DNA of 64,000 bases from an uncultured Bacilli bacterium. GTDB lineage: Bacteria > Bacillota_I > Bacilli_A > RFN20 > CAG-826. This document shows, in pieces, positions 32,486 to 40,569 of this stretch. The stretch lies in NCBI GenBank assembly GCA_944368975.1, contig CALVXI010000004.1, positions 62,001 to 126,000 on the forward strand. The letters run 5' to 3'. The translations under genes were made by a program, and so were the position numbers. The notes under the pieces were generated by a model. The model worked only from the letters and a program-made list of their open reading frames with translations. It was not told the DNA's origin and did no database searches. How positions within the stretch are numbered: position 1 is the first letter of the stretch; every line of letters begins with the position of its first letter.

Positions 32486-33260
32486 TAAATGAATCATTAA
32501 GTTTATTTACATAGGACATTTCTTTATTTTTTAAAATCTTCACTCGATATTTGCTATAAGAAATAACAATATTTTTATTATTAAAATTATTTATCTCATT
32601 AAAACTATTATCATAATAAATATTAAAACGATTATAAGAAAATCCACTTAAATTAATTATGGCATCTTTATTTAGAATTAATGAATTTCTTAAACTTGAG
32701 TAATAACGATTATTAATTGGAGTTTTTTCACTTAATTCGATGACTTCTAAATCAGGGCTAACTAAAGATCCTCCTAAACCTTTATTAATACCACTACTCC
32801 CAATTGCTGTTGAAAAACATATTCCATCGGCATTAAGTCTTTCAAGAAAATCATTATTTATCTCAATATCAAACATTAAAGAATTTCCATTAATTCCTTC
32901 GATTCTTATTTCATTTAAAGCATATAGTATATTTTCGTCATTAATGTTAACTTGAAGTAATGGATAGCTTATTATATTTGCTTCACTTAAATTATCTATA
33001 GAGTTAATTACTTCATTAATGTCTTCCATCAAAAATTCACATAAAAAACCTAAATTTCCTTCATTAATTCCAATAAATAAAGGATCTATTTTAAAATAAT
33101 TCTTCACTGCTCTTAAGAAAGTCCCATCGCCTCCTAAGATAAAAACCAAATCGGGATTATTTTCATCGAAAGTATAGCCTTTATTAGTTAAAACATTAAT
33201 TATTAATTCTTTAAGTTTATTACATTTTTCATTGAGCTTAGTTACTATACAAAATCTCAT
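32478..33260 (-). CDS. nadK: NAD kinase
   Basis: 260 residues with the GGDGT motif (FILGGDGTFLRAV, about residues 41-53), the NxGNLGFLCEF stretch and the SPDLEVIELSEKTPINNR region of the substrate site. It phosphorylates NAD to NADP. An AAAGG site lies 8 nt before the ATG. It diverges from the CYTH gene and converges with maf. No odd features. Confidence 0.95.
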   Translation of the reverse strand: MRFCIVTKLNEKCNKLKELIINVLTNKGYTFDENNPDLVFILGGDGTFLRAVKNYFKIDPLFIGINEGNLGFLCEFLMEDINEVINSIDNLSEANIISYPLLQVNINDENILYALNEIRIEGINGNSLMFDIEINNDFLERLNADGICFSTAIGSSGINKGLGGSLVSPDLEVIELSEKTPINNRYYSSLRNSLILNKDAIINLSGFSYNRFNIYYDNSFNEINNFNNKNIVISYSKYRVKILKNKEMSYVNKLNDSFIN

Positions 33261-33323
33261 AGTGATAACCTTTTAAAAATACTTTAAATATTGTATCATA
33301 ATAAACAAGAGGTTTTAATAAAA

Positions 33324-33920
33324 ATGGCAACTAATATTGAGATTGAAGCTAAGGTATTAATTAGCAAAGATGATTATGAAAGAGTCATCAAACTATATAA
33401 CAAAGAAAACGCTACAAAGATTACCCAAACAAATTATTATATCGATACTGATAGTTTATATTTAAAAAGATATGGAATCGGATTAAGAATTCGTGAAAAG
33501 GGTTATTATACTTTAACATTGAAAGCTCCAATGGCTGAAGGTTTACTAGAAAAGAAAGAATCTATCACCAAAGAACAATATGAAGCTTTAAAGAATAAAC
33601 AAATCTTTCCATCAGGAAATATTAAAAATTTCTTATTAATGCTTGGGGTAGATATCTCAAAATTAAAAATATTAACTGAACTCGTCACTGAAAGAACTGA
33701 AATAGAAAACTTTAGCGGAGGAGAAATATTCTCTATCGATAAAAATTCCTATAATGGCTTAATTGATTATGAGCTTGAAATGGAAGGTGAATCGTTAGAA
33801 AGAGCTAAGGCTGCTTTAAAAGAAATTTGTAATGAACTTGGTATAACTTATAAAGAAAATAGTAAATCCAAACAAGTCCGTGCAATGGACACTATAAATG
33901 TAAAAAAGTTTAAAAAATAA
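33324..33920 (+). CDS. CYTH-domain protein (YjbK-like, inorganic triphosphatase family)
   Basis: 198 residues from the ATG at 33324, chosen over an in-frame ATG 33 nt upstream because AGAGG precedes it and the CYTH signature EIEAKV then starts at residue 5. Alternating charged strands (GIGLRIREK, LTLKAPM, ERTEI, IDYELEMEGE) give the triphosphate tunnel. Firmicute members hydrolyse triphosphate or act on thiamine triphosphate; the substrate here is unknown. Stands alone with a terminator. Confidence 0.88.
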   Translation: MATNIEIEAKVLISKDDYERVIKLYNKENATKITQTNYYIDTDSLYLKRYGIGLRIREKGYYTLTLKAPMAEGLLEKKESITKEQYEALKNKQIFPSGNIKNFLLMLGVDISKLKILTELVTERTEIENFSGGEIFSIDKNSYNGLIDYELEMEGESLERAKAALKEICNELGITYKENSKSKQVRAMDTINVKKFKK

Positions 33921-33941
33921 AAAAAGCGGTTTCCGCTTTTT
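33921..33941. terminator. Bidirectional terminator between the CYTH and spx genes
   Basis: AAAAAGCGG-TTT-CCGCTTTTT: perfect stem with U-runs available on both strands for the convergent genes. Confidence 0.92.
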
Positions 33942-34397
33942 TTATTTGTTGTTTTGAGTCTTTAGAAATTCTTCAAAGTCTTTTACACAATCAGGACATC
34001 CTTCACAAGAATCATAATGTAAACAATTTCTTTGAGCTACTCTTCTTGCTGCTGGTATAAATGATCTAATTTCTTCTTCATTATATCCAACTTGGATTTT
34101 CTTATCATCGACCATAATTGGTCTTTTTAAACATGAAGGGTTTTTTTGAATAAATTTTATTAATTCATTAACGCTCATTGAATCAATATCAATTTTTCCT
34201 TCTTTAATTATATTACTTCTTGTTGAAATAATATCTTCAGTCCCATTTTCACTTTTTGCCAAAATTTCTTTTAATTCATCAGGATTTAGAACCGAAGAGA
34301 AAATATTTTTTTCAACATATGGAATCTTTTGTTCTTCAAACCATTTTTTAACTTTTCTACAACTGCTGCAGCTTGGCGATGTATAAATCTTAATCAT
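33942..34397 (-). CDS. spx: Spx/ArsC-family regulator with an extra Cys-rich C-terminal tail
   Basis: 151 residues from the ATG at 34397 (AAAGGAGG upstream). ArsC/Spx fold: CSSC at residues 10-13, RSNIIKEG, and KRPIMVDDKKIQVGYNEEEIRSFIP. Spx binds the RNA polymerase alpha subunit and senses thiol stress through the CxxC. Usual Spx proteins are about 130 residues; here some 25 more include CLHYDSCEGCPDC, four cysteines that could bind metal or a cluster. Which Spx-type role it has (Spx or MgsR-like) is not decidable here. Confidence 0.82.
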   Translation of the reverse strand: MIKIYTSPSCSSCRKVKKWFEEQKIPYVEKNIFSSVLNPDELKEILAKSENGTEDIISTRSNIIKEGKIDIDSMSVNELIKFIQKNPSCLKRPIMVDDKKIQVGYNEEEIRSFIPAARRVAQRNCLHYDSCEGCPDCVKDFEEFLKTQNNK

Positions 34398-34466
34398 CTT
34401 CGTTCCTCCTTTCAAGGTATTATATTATATCTTATTTTAAATTAAATTCTTACTATTTTTTTAAAA

Positions 34467-34490
34467 AAGGAGGGACTTTCATCCCTCCTT
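34467..34490 (-). terminator. Alcohol dehydrogenase terminator
   Basis: AAGGAGGGA/TCCCTCCTT stem with a loop of about 6 nt and a T-run on the minus strand. Confidence 0.9.
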
Positions 34491-34516
34491 TAAGCTTATA
34501 ATTTTAGATAACTAAC

Positions 34517-35701
34517 TTAGAATTTCCAAGGTGTATCGTAATAGCAGCATTTAAATAATTCTGCCATTTTTTCATCATCAATTGGGTTTGGGTTAGTTCC
34601 TGTACAAGCATCTAAAACTGCATTATGAGCAATTTCAGGTAATTTTTCTAAGAATTCTTTTTCATCAACACCGAATTCTTTTAATCCGTGTGGGATGTTT
34701 AATGTAACGTTCATTCTTCTAATGAAATTAATTAATGATTGAGTTAATTCTTTTGAATCAGCTCCTTCTAATCCGAGTTCACTAGCGATTTGAGCATATC
34801 TTGCTAAAGCTCTTGGATTATTTGCGTTATATTCGATAACGTGTGGTAAATACATTGCATTTGCACATCCGTGTGGTACGTGTCCTGTTGAGAAAGCAGC
34901 ACCAGTTTTGTGAGCCATTGAGTGGACAATACCAAGTAAAGCATTTGAGAATGCCATACCAGCTAAACATTGAGCATAATGCATTTCTTCTCTTGCTTTT
35001 CCGTTTGGATCAACATAGCTTTCTTCAAGATAATTAGCAACCATTCTGATTGCTTTAATGGCAAGTGGATCTGTGAAATCAGTTGCCATAGTTGAAACAT
35101 AAGCTTCAATTGCATGTGTTAAAGCATCCATACCAGTGTATGCAACTTGTTTTGCAGGTAAACTTCTAACGATATCTGGATCAACAATAGCAATATCTGG
35201 TGTAATTTCGAAGTCTGCTAAAGGATATTTAATACCTTTATGATAATCAGTAATGACAGAGAAAGCAGTAACTTCAGTAGCTGTACCACTAGTTGAAGGA
35301 ATAGCAACGAATCTTGCTTTTTCTCTTAAATGTGGGAAATTAAATGGTGTACATAAAGTTTCAAATGTGGTTTCTGGATGTTCATAGAAAGCCCACATAG
35401 CTTTAGCAGCATCAATTGGTGAACCTCCGCCAATAGCAACAATAAGATCTGGTCCGAACTTTCTCATTGCTTCAGCACCTCTCATAACGGTTTCAACACT
35501 TGGATCTGGCTCAACACCATCAAAAATTTGAACTTTAAATCCAGCTTCTTTTAAATAAGCTTCAGTTTTATCTAAAAAACCGGAAGCTTTCATAGAATGA
35601 CCACCAGTAACGATGATAGCTTTTTTACCTTTTAAACTCTTTAATTCGGCTAAGCTACCAGCACCATAATAGACATCTCTTGGTAATGTAAATCTTGACA
35701 T
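34517..35701 (-). CDS. Iron-containing alcohol dehydrogenase (butanol dehydrogenase-like)
   Basis: 394 residues from the ATG at 35701, which has GGAGG 6 nt before it. Group III ADH motifs: VTGGHSMKASG, GGGSPIDAAKAMW, STSGTATEVTAFSVIT, and metal ligands in DALTHAIEAY, HSMAHKTGA and GHVPHGCAN. It reduces aldehydes or ketones with NAD(P)H during fermentation. Its codons look richer in G/C than the neighbours, as expected for high expression. A 26-bp palindrome covers its promoter (35741-35766). Confidence 0.93.
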   Translation of the reverse strand: MSRFTLPRDVYYGAGSLAELKSLKGKKAIIVTGGHSMKASGFLDKTEAYLKEAGFKVQIFDGVEPDPSVETVMRGAEAMRKFGPDLIVAIGGGSPIDAAKAMWAFYEHPETTFETLCTPFNFPHLREKARFVAIPSTSGTATEVTAFSVITDYHKGIKYPLADFEITPDIAIVDPDIVRSLPAKQVAYTGMDALTHAIEAYVSTMATDFTDPLAIKAIRMVANYLEESYVDPNGKAREEMHYAQCLAGMAFSNALLGIVHSMAHKTGAAFSTGHVPHGCANAMYLPHVIEYNANNPRALARYAQIASELGLEGADSKELTQSLINFIRRMNVTLNIPHGLKEFGVDEKEFLEKLPEIAHNAVLDACTGTNPNPIDDEKMAELFKCCYYDTPWKF

Positions 35702-35734
35702 AATATCCTCCAAAATATTAGGCTTTTGCCATTA

Positions 35735-35766
35735 ATTATATTAACAAATATATATCTATTTGTTAA
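35735..35766 (-). promoter_or_regulatory. Alcohol dehydrogenase promoter with a 26-bp palindrome
   Basis: TATAAT at 35735-35740. Immediately upstream, TTAACAAATA (35741-35750) and TATTTGTTAA (35757-35766) form a perfect 10-bp inverted repeat with a 6-nt centre, covering the spacer and -35. It contains TTGTTAA/TTAACAA half-sites like those of Rex, but in the opposite order. Confidence 0.6.
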
Positions 35767-35890
35767 TACTTGATTTAGTATAATTTTACCGAATTAAACT
35801 TCTCTAGTGTCACTTAAAATGTAAAAAAATTAAAATTTAATCCTTTATATCGTTATTTTTTTGACAATAGAAAGTTTATTAATAATACCT

Positions 35891-35968
35891 TTGAAAAATC
35901 AAAAATATTTGTTCTATAATATTTAAAAGAAAGGAAACAAAATTTAATTTTGTTTATTGTGAAAAATT
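35891..35968 (+). promoter_or_regulatory. Promoter and structured leader of the GNAT-like gene
   Basis: TTGAAA (35891-35896), 18-nt spacer, TATAAT (35915-35920). In the leader, AAAGG (35930-35934) is followed at once by a 9-bp hairpin (AAACAAAAT, TTA, ATTTTGTTT, 35935-35955), then 13 nt to the ATG. No other ribosome site is present. Confidence 0.6.
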
Positions 35969-37090
35969 ATGATTGAAATAAGAGAATGCAAAACACCTAA
36001 AGAACAAAGAAGATTTTTAAATTTTGCGTTGAATTTATATAAAAATAATCCTTACTTTGTACCACCTTTATATATGGATGAGAAAAAATTATTTTCTCCA
36101 CTTTATCATTATCATAAAACCTGTGAAGCCATTTTCTTTAATGCATATAAAGATGGAAAACATGTAGGAAGAATCCAAGGAATTATAAGTCATCCATCAA
36201 ATGAAAAATGGAATCAAAAAAGAGTTCGTTTTACGCGTATCGACTTTATTGATGATGAAGAAGTCGCACATGCATTATTAAAAGCAGTTGAAGATTGGGG
36301 AAAATCAAAAGGTATGACTGAAATTAATGGGCCACTTGGTTATAGCGATTTAGAAAGAGAAGGTTTGTTAATTGAAGGATTTGATCAATTAAATACTTTT
36401 GAAGAACAATATAATTATCCATATTATCAAAAATACATTGAAAGTTATGGTTTAAAGAAGGAAGTTGATTGGGTTGAAAGAAGGCTATTTCCACCAGATC
36501 ACATCGAACCTAAATTAATTACAGTTACAAATCATGTTTTAAAGCAAAATAATTTACAAGTTCTAGAATTTAAAACTATTGATGAGCTTATTAGAAAATA
36601 TAGTACACAAATTTTTGATTTAATTGATGAAACATACAATCACTTATATCAAACAGTGCCTCTTACTAAAGAACAAATTAGAGAATTAGTCGCAAGTTTT
36701 CGTCTTATTTGCTCACCAAAATATACTAGACTTATTGTTGATGAGAATAATAAACTTATCGCTTTTGGTGTTTGCTTCCCTGCAATCGGTAAATCATTAC
36801 AAAGATCAGGAGGTAAATTAACTATTCCAACTATAATAAAATTATTAAAAACAATTAAATATCCAAAACATTTAGATTTAGGATTAATTGGGGTCAGTCA
36901 AAAATATCAGAATTCTGGCGCAGCGTGGGTTATATTACTAGAATTAACAAAAATTATGCATTCAGGAAAAATATTATCTTGTGAAACTAACTTAACATTA
37001 GAATATAATCTTCCAATTCAAAATTGTTTTAAACGTTTTCCTAATATTGTTCATAAACGCCGTAGAGCTTATATAAAATCGATTAATTAA
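35969..37090 (+). CDS. GNAT-like N-acetyltransferase, YghO-type
   Basis: 373 residues. Conserved strings of this family include NPYFVPPLYMDEKKLF, HVGRIQGII, GPLGYSDLEREGLLIEGFD and the EEQYNYPYYQKYIE motif, followed by a second acyltransferase-like half with LGLIGVSQKYQNSGAAWVIL, an acetyl-CoA loop-like segment. It resembles a duplicated GNAT fold. The substrate is unknown. It stands alone, converging with the small membrane protein gene. Its leader hairpin (35935-35955) may affect translation. Confidence 0.75.
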   Translation: MIEIRECKTPKEQRRFLNFALNLYKNNPYFVPPLYMDEKKLFSPLYHYHKTCEAIFFNAYKDGKHVGRIQGIISHPSNEKWNQKRVRFTRIDFIDDEEVAHALLKAVEDWGKSKGMTEINGPLGYSDLEREGLLIEGFDQLNTFEEQYNYPYYQKYIESYGLKKEVDWVERRLFPPDHIEPKLITVTNHVLKQNNLQVLEFKTIDELIRKYSTQIFDLIDETYNHLYQTVPLTKEQIRELVASFRLICSPKYTRLIVDENNKLIAFGVCFPAIGKSLQRSGGKLTIPTIIKLLKTIKYPKHLDLGLIGVSQKYQNSGAAWVILLELTKIMHSGKILSCETNLTLEYNLPIQNCFKRFPNIVHKRRRAYIKSIN

Positions 37091-37091
37091 T

Positions 37092-37120
37092 AAAAAAAGC
37101 CTGCAAATCTTAACTTATTT
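37092..37120 (+). repeat. Dispersed motif copy, intergenic, directly after the GNAT-like stop
   Basis: AAAAAAAGCCTGCAAATCTT followed by AACTTATTTTTTAA; variant core, but the whole A/T-tail pattern is retained. Confidence 0.45.
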
Positions 37121-37585
37121 TTTAATTTCACTAATAAAAGTATTAGGATAAACTAATAAATCTATTTCTTTATTAAGATATTTATAAACATCATCATTTT
37201 TAATATACATGCTTAATACAAGATTTTGATCTAATGATGTAAATATTATTCTTGTTCCATTTTTATCATTACTTATTTTTTCAGCAGTTCCTTTTATTAA
37301 ATAAACAGTTTTTCTTTTTAAATCTTTAAATACTTTTATACTAATTAAAATATAAAAAATTATCCCAATAAACATAGTTGAAAAAATTGTAGTTAAAATT
37401 GCCCAAAGTTCAAAAAAATGCGCAGTCGAAAAAATGATAAAAGTAATTCCAAATAAAATAATAAAAAGTCCTAACGATATTAAGAAGTTTTTGAATAAAA
37501 AGAGTCCTAAAGTTGTTTTTAAAGTCTCAGGAATTTCAACTTCTTCATAATTTGTAAATTTAATTTTACTATCTGATTTTTGCAT
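37115..37585 (-). CDS. Small membrane protein, function unknown
   Basis: 156 residues from the ATG at 37585, which overlaps the psuG end by 17 nt. Two membrane segments (about 32-58 and 65-88, FLISLGLFIILFGITFIIF and ILTTIFSTMFIGIIFYIL) are followed by a soluble domain of about 65 residues with beta-strand character (VYLIKGTAEKI, GTRIIFTS). I do not recognise the family. Last gene of a macro-psuG-membrane run. An in-frame TTG 12 nt upstream is a less likely start. Confidence 0.65.
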   Translation of the reverse strand: MQKSDSKIKFTNYEEVEIPETLKTTLGLFLFKNFLISLGLFIILFGITFIIFSTAHFFELWAILTTIFSTMFIGIIFYILISIKVFKDLKRKTVYLIKGTAEKISNDKNGTRIIFTSLDQNLVLSMYIKNDDVYKYLNKEIDLLVYPNTFISEIKK

Positions 37586-38471
37586 ATTCTTTAGCAATTA
37601 AAGATCCTAATTTAGCATTATTTAAAATTAATTTTATATTAGCTTCTAATGATTCACCATTAGATAACTCAGCAATTTTACTTAATAAATATGGGGTTTC
37701 TTCTTTACCTTTTATTCCTAAATTGTTCATTTCAATAATGGATTTATCGATAATATCATTAATAGTTTTTTCATCTAAACTATCTTTTTCATTTATAGGA
37801 TTAGTAATTAAGACTCCGCCATCAATCTTAAAATCTCTTTTAGCTTTTATAATCTTTGCAATTTCTAAAGGCGTTTTAGCATTATAATCAACTTTGTATT
37901 TACTTTTTGAGGTATAAAAAGCAGGTAAATAATCAGTATTATAGCCAATTACCGGTACTCCTTTTGTTTCTAAAATTTCCAAAGTAATCCCTAGATCTAA
38001 AATAGCTTTTGGTCCTGCACAAATTACACTAACATTAGTTTTACCAAGTTCATCAAGATCTGCACTTATATCAAAATTATTATTGCATCCTCGATGAGCT
38101 CCACCTATACCTCCAGTAACAAAAAATTCTATGCCAGCTAAACTTGCTAATATCATAGTTCCACTTACAGTAGTGGCTCCATCTAATTTAGTTCCTATAG
38201 CAATAGGTAGGTCTCTTCTACTACATTTAATGACTTTTTTACTTTTTGCTAAATATTCGATCTCATCTTTAGTTAATCCAATAACAGGTTCGCCATTTAA
38301 AATCGCTATAGTCGCAGGAACACAATTATTCTCTCGTATAATTTTTTCAACTTCTAAAGCTGCTTCAACATTTGTTGGATAAGGCATTCCAAAAGAAATG
38401 ATAGTAGATTCTAAAGCAATAACAGGTTTATTATCTTTTAAAGCAGTTTGTACTTCTTCAGAAATTCTCAT
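37569..38471 (-). CDS. psuG: Pseudouridine-5'-phosphate glycosidase
   Basis: 300 residues. Family strings are PVIALESTIIS, GMPYPTNVEAA, CVPATIAILNGEPVIGL, CSRRDLPIAIG, ATTVSGTM and GGIGGAHRG. It splits pseudouridine 5'-phosphate into uracil and ribose 5-phosphate. The residue before GMPYP is Phe, where family members I recall have His (ISHGMP). No PsuK kinase is adjacent, so the phosphorylated substrate must come from elsewhere. It starts 1 nt after the macro-domain gene. Confidence 0.93.
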   Translation of the reverse strand: MRISEEVQTALKDNKPVIALESTIISFGMPYPTNVEAALEVEKIIRENNCVPATIAILNGEPVIGLTKDEIEYLAKSKKVIKCSRRDLPIAIGTKLDGATTVSGTMILASLAGIEFFVTGGIGGAHRGCNNNFDISADLDELGKTNVSVICAGPKAILDLGITLEILETKGVPVIGYNTDYLPAFYTSKSKYKVDYNAKTPLEIAKIIKAKRDFKIDGGVLITNPINEKDSLDEKTINDIIDKSIIEMNNLGIKGKEETPYLLSKIAELSNGESLEANIKLILNNAKLGSLIAKEYAKIR

Positions 38472-38472
38472 C

Positions 38473-39372
38473 TTATTTTTCTCCTAATGAAGGTCGGTAA
38501 TTATATTTAAATAACGCATCGTTTATTTTATAAACATCGAATATATTATTATCAATAAAAAATAAAATTAATAAATCAAAAACATCGGCTCTATTTAAAC
38601 TATACCCGGCATAATTTAAGAATTCACTAAGTTCAACTGAATTTAATTTAAAAGCAATACCTAAAGACAATGCTAAATTCTTACTTGGTATATAGGTATC
38701 GTCTTCTAAAATACGTTTAAATGTTTTTTCATTACAATTTGCTAAGTAGGCTAATTTCTTAGTTGTTAAATTACTATTTTTAAAAAGAAGGTTTACTTCA
38801 TCAATAAAGCGAATATTTTCTTCTTTTTTATTGCTTTCTTCAATTTTAAATCCAGAAGTTATGTAGTGAAATAACTTTTCATGTAATTGGTCATCAATTG
38901 TATTTGGAATATTTTTATAAAAAACCATATAAACGTCAAAATCATGATTTTTTAAGAAGTTCAAAATAGTTCTTTTCGCTACTTGATAACAATCAGATAA
39001 TGGCCAATTAAATTCACCACCAAGTAAAGGGAATGCTATTGAAGTATAATTTTTTGAAATAGCAAGATTTAAACAATTATTATAAGCATCTTCTAATAAA
39101 TTATATTCATTATGTTTCCCGTTAATATATATAGGAGCAACAGCATGAAAAATCGATTTAGTATTTAGAATTTTAAAACTTGGTGTTTCTACTACTTTTC
39201 CGACTTCACATCTTCCAATAGCTTTACACGCATTTGTCATCTCTAAATCCCCAGCATTATGAAAAATTGCTCTCCCAACGCCTTCAACCATCTTTAAACT
39301 AACATTGGCTGCATTTACAATTGCATCAACATTCATCGAAACTAGATCACCGTTAACTAAATAAAATGGCAT
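38473..39372 (-). CDS. Macro-domain protein (ADP-ribose hydrolase-like) with a C-terminal HTH-like domain
   Basis: 299 residues from the ATG at 39372 (GAGGG site). The macro domain (about 1-170) has GDLVSMNVDAIVNAAN, GVGRAIFHNAG and FPLLGGEFNWP, the ADP-ribose pocket. A second domain (about 185-295) is helical and XRE-like: LTTKKLAYLANCNEKTFKRI, PSKNLALSLGIAFKL, LNYAGYSLNRADVFDLLILF. I recall the same pairing in other Firmicutes. It probably removes ADP-ribose from a target or reads it out. It is coupled to psuG. Confidence 0.85.
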   Translation of the reverse strand: MPFYLVNGDLVSMNVDAIVNAANVSLKMVEGVGRAIFHNAGDLEMTNACKAIGRCEVGKVVETPSFKILNTKSIFHAVAPIYINGKHNEYNLLEDAYNNCLNLAISKNYTSIAFPLLGGEFNWPLSDCYQVAKRTILNFLKNHDFDVYMVFYKNIPNTIDDQLHEKLFHYITSGFKIEESNKKEENIRFIDEVNLLFKNSNLTTKKLAYLANCNEKTFKRILEDDTYIPSKNLALSLGIAFKLNSVELSEFLNYAGYSLNRADVFDLLILFFIDNNIFDVYKINDALFKYNYRPSLGEK

Positions 39373-39509
39373 AATATTTCCCTCACGCAAATATTTTAAT
39401 CAAAAATGATGCAATTTTCTATATTTATAAGTACCAAAAATATACTGAATTAAATTAAAATCTTAACTTTATTACTAACGAATAATTCTATGACTAAAAT
39501 CAAAAAAAT

Positions 39510-39524
39510 AACGATATAATCGTT
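39510..39524 (+). promoter_or_regulatory. fakB/degV promoter with a palindrome centred on the -10
   Basis: AACGAT-ATA-ATCGTT (6-bp arms) contains TATAAT (39515-39520). Predicted leader about 90 nt to the ATG at 39617. A DNA-binding regulator could occlude the -10. Confidence 0.5.
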
Positions 39525-39616
39525 TAGTTTTAAGTAACTATTTATCTAGTAATTAATACTACATTTACAAGTAAAACATATTCTTTTAAAATTTTAGAGT
39601 TAAGGAAGGAATATTT

Positions 39617-40483
39617 ATGAGAATTTGTGTAATTACTGACGATAATTCTGGTTTTACTAAAAAAGAAGCTGCAGAAATCGGAATTAAAGTCTTAAGAATG
39701 CCAATAATAGTTGACGGCGAGGTATTTTTTCAAGACGAAAATCTTAGCTATGATCAATTTTTTAAATTTTTAGAAGAAGACAAAGATATAAAAACATCTC
39801 AACCATCCCCTGGAGATGTTTTAAAAATATGGGATGAAGCATTGAAAGAATATGATGCAATTATTCATATTCCAATGACAAGTGGATTAAGTGAATCTTG
39901 TCATTCTGCCCAATTGTTAGCCGAGCAGGAAGAATATAAAGGAAAGGTTTTTGTAGTCGATAATCATCGTATAAGTATAACTTTAAAAAGAAGTGTTTAT
40001 GACGCTTTAAATTTAATAAAACAAGGTAAAAACCCTGCAGAAATCAAACAAATTTTAGAAGAAACAAAAGCTGATTCTTCAATTTTTATTATGGTTGATA
40101 CATTAAAATATCTTAAAAAAGGTGGGAGAGTAACTCCTGCTGGTGCTGCTTTAGGTGCAACTTTACATGTAAAACCAGTTTTACAAATTATGGGTGGAAA
40201 ACTTGATGCTTATGCAAAAGTTATGGGTGTTAAAAAAGCAAAACGAACAATGCTTGATGCTATTCAACATGAATTAGAAAATAAATTTAAAAATTATTCC
40301 AAAGATGAATTAGATTTTGCAGTCGCTTACACCTATGACGAAGAAGCATCCATTGAATGGCAAAAAGAGGTTGAAGAAAAATTTGGAGTAACAAATATAA
40401 TTAGAAACCCATTAAGTCTTTCTGTCAGCACTCATATTGGTCCTGGAGCTTTAGCTATTGCTGTTAGTAGAAAAATTAATTAA
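39617..40483 (+). CDS. DegV family fatty-acid-binding protein (FakB-type)
   Basis: 288 residues. N-terminal DegV domain with ITDDNSGFT, PMTSGLSESCHSA and VVDNHRISITL; C-terminal domain with LKYLKKGGRVTPAGAALG and KPVLQI. In the known system FakB proteins hold a fatty acid while FakA (window start) phosphorylates it. The sequence DDNSGF replaces the more usual DSxxD start, typical of variation inside the family. Good AAGGAAGGA ribosome site; its promoter has a palindromic -10. Single-gene unit with a terminator. Confidence 0.92.
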   Translation: MRICVITDDNSGFTKKEAAEIGIKVLRMPIIVDGEVFFQDENLSYDQFFKFLEEDKDIKTSQPSPGDVLKIWDEALKEYDAIIHIPMTSGLSESCHSAQLLAEQEEYKGKVFVVDNHRISITLKRSVYDALNLIKQGKNPAEIKQILEETKADSSIFIMVDTLKYLKKGGRVTPAGAALGATLHVKPVLQIMGGKLDAYAKVMGVKKAKRTMLDAIQHELENKFKNYSKDELDFAVAYTYDEEASIEWQKEVEEKFGVTNIIRNPLSLSVSTHIGPGALAIAVSRKIN

Positions 40484-40500
40484 TAAATATTAAACAAAAT

Positions 40501-40546
40501 AACTGCCATTGAACTAAAACCTTAAAATTCATAGGCAGTTTTTATT
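40501..40546 (+). terminator. degV terminator
   Basis: AACTGCC (40501-40507) with GGCAGTT (40534-40540) plus inner TGAA/TTCA, followed by TTTTATTTT. Confidence 0.85.
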
Positions 40547-40569
40547 TTAGATAAATCTTTAAAAATTGA

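Noticed and set aside
35741-35766. Calling the alcohol dehydrogenase palindrome a canonical Rex operator
   Set aside because: The half-sites are in the reverse order and spaced differently from the TTGTxAA-N4-TTxACAA pattern.
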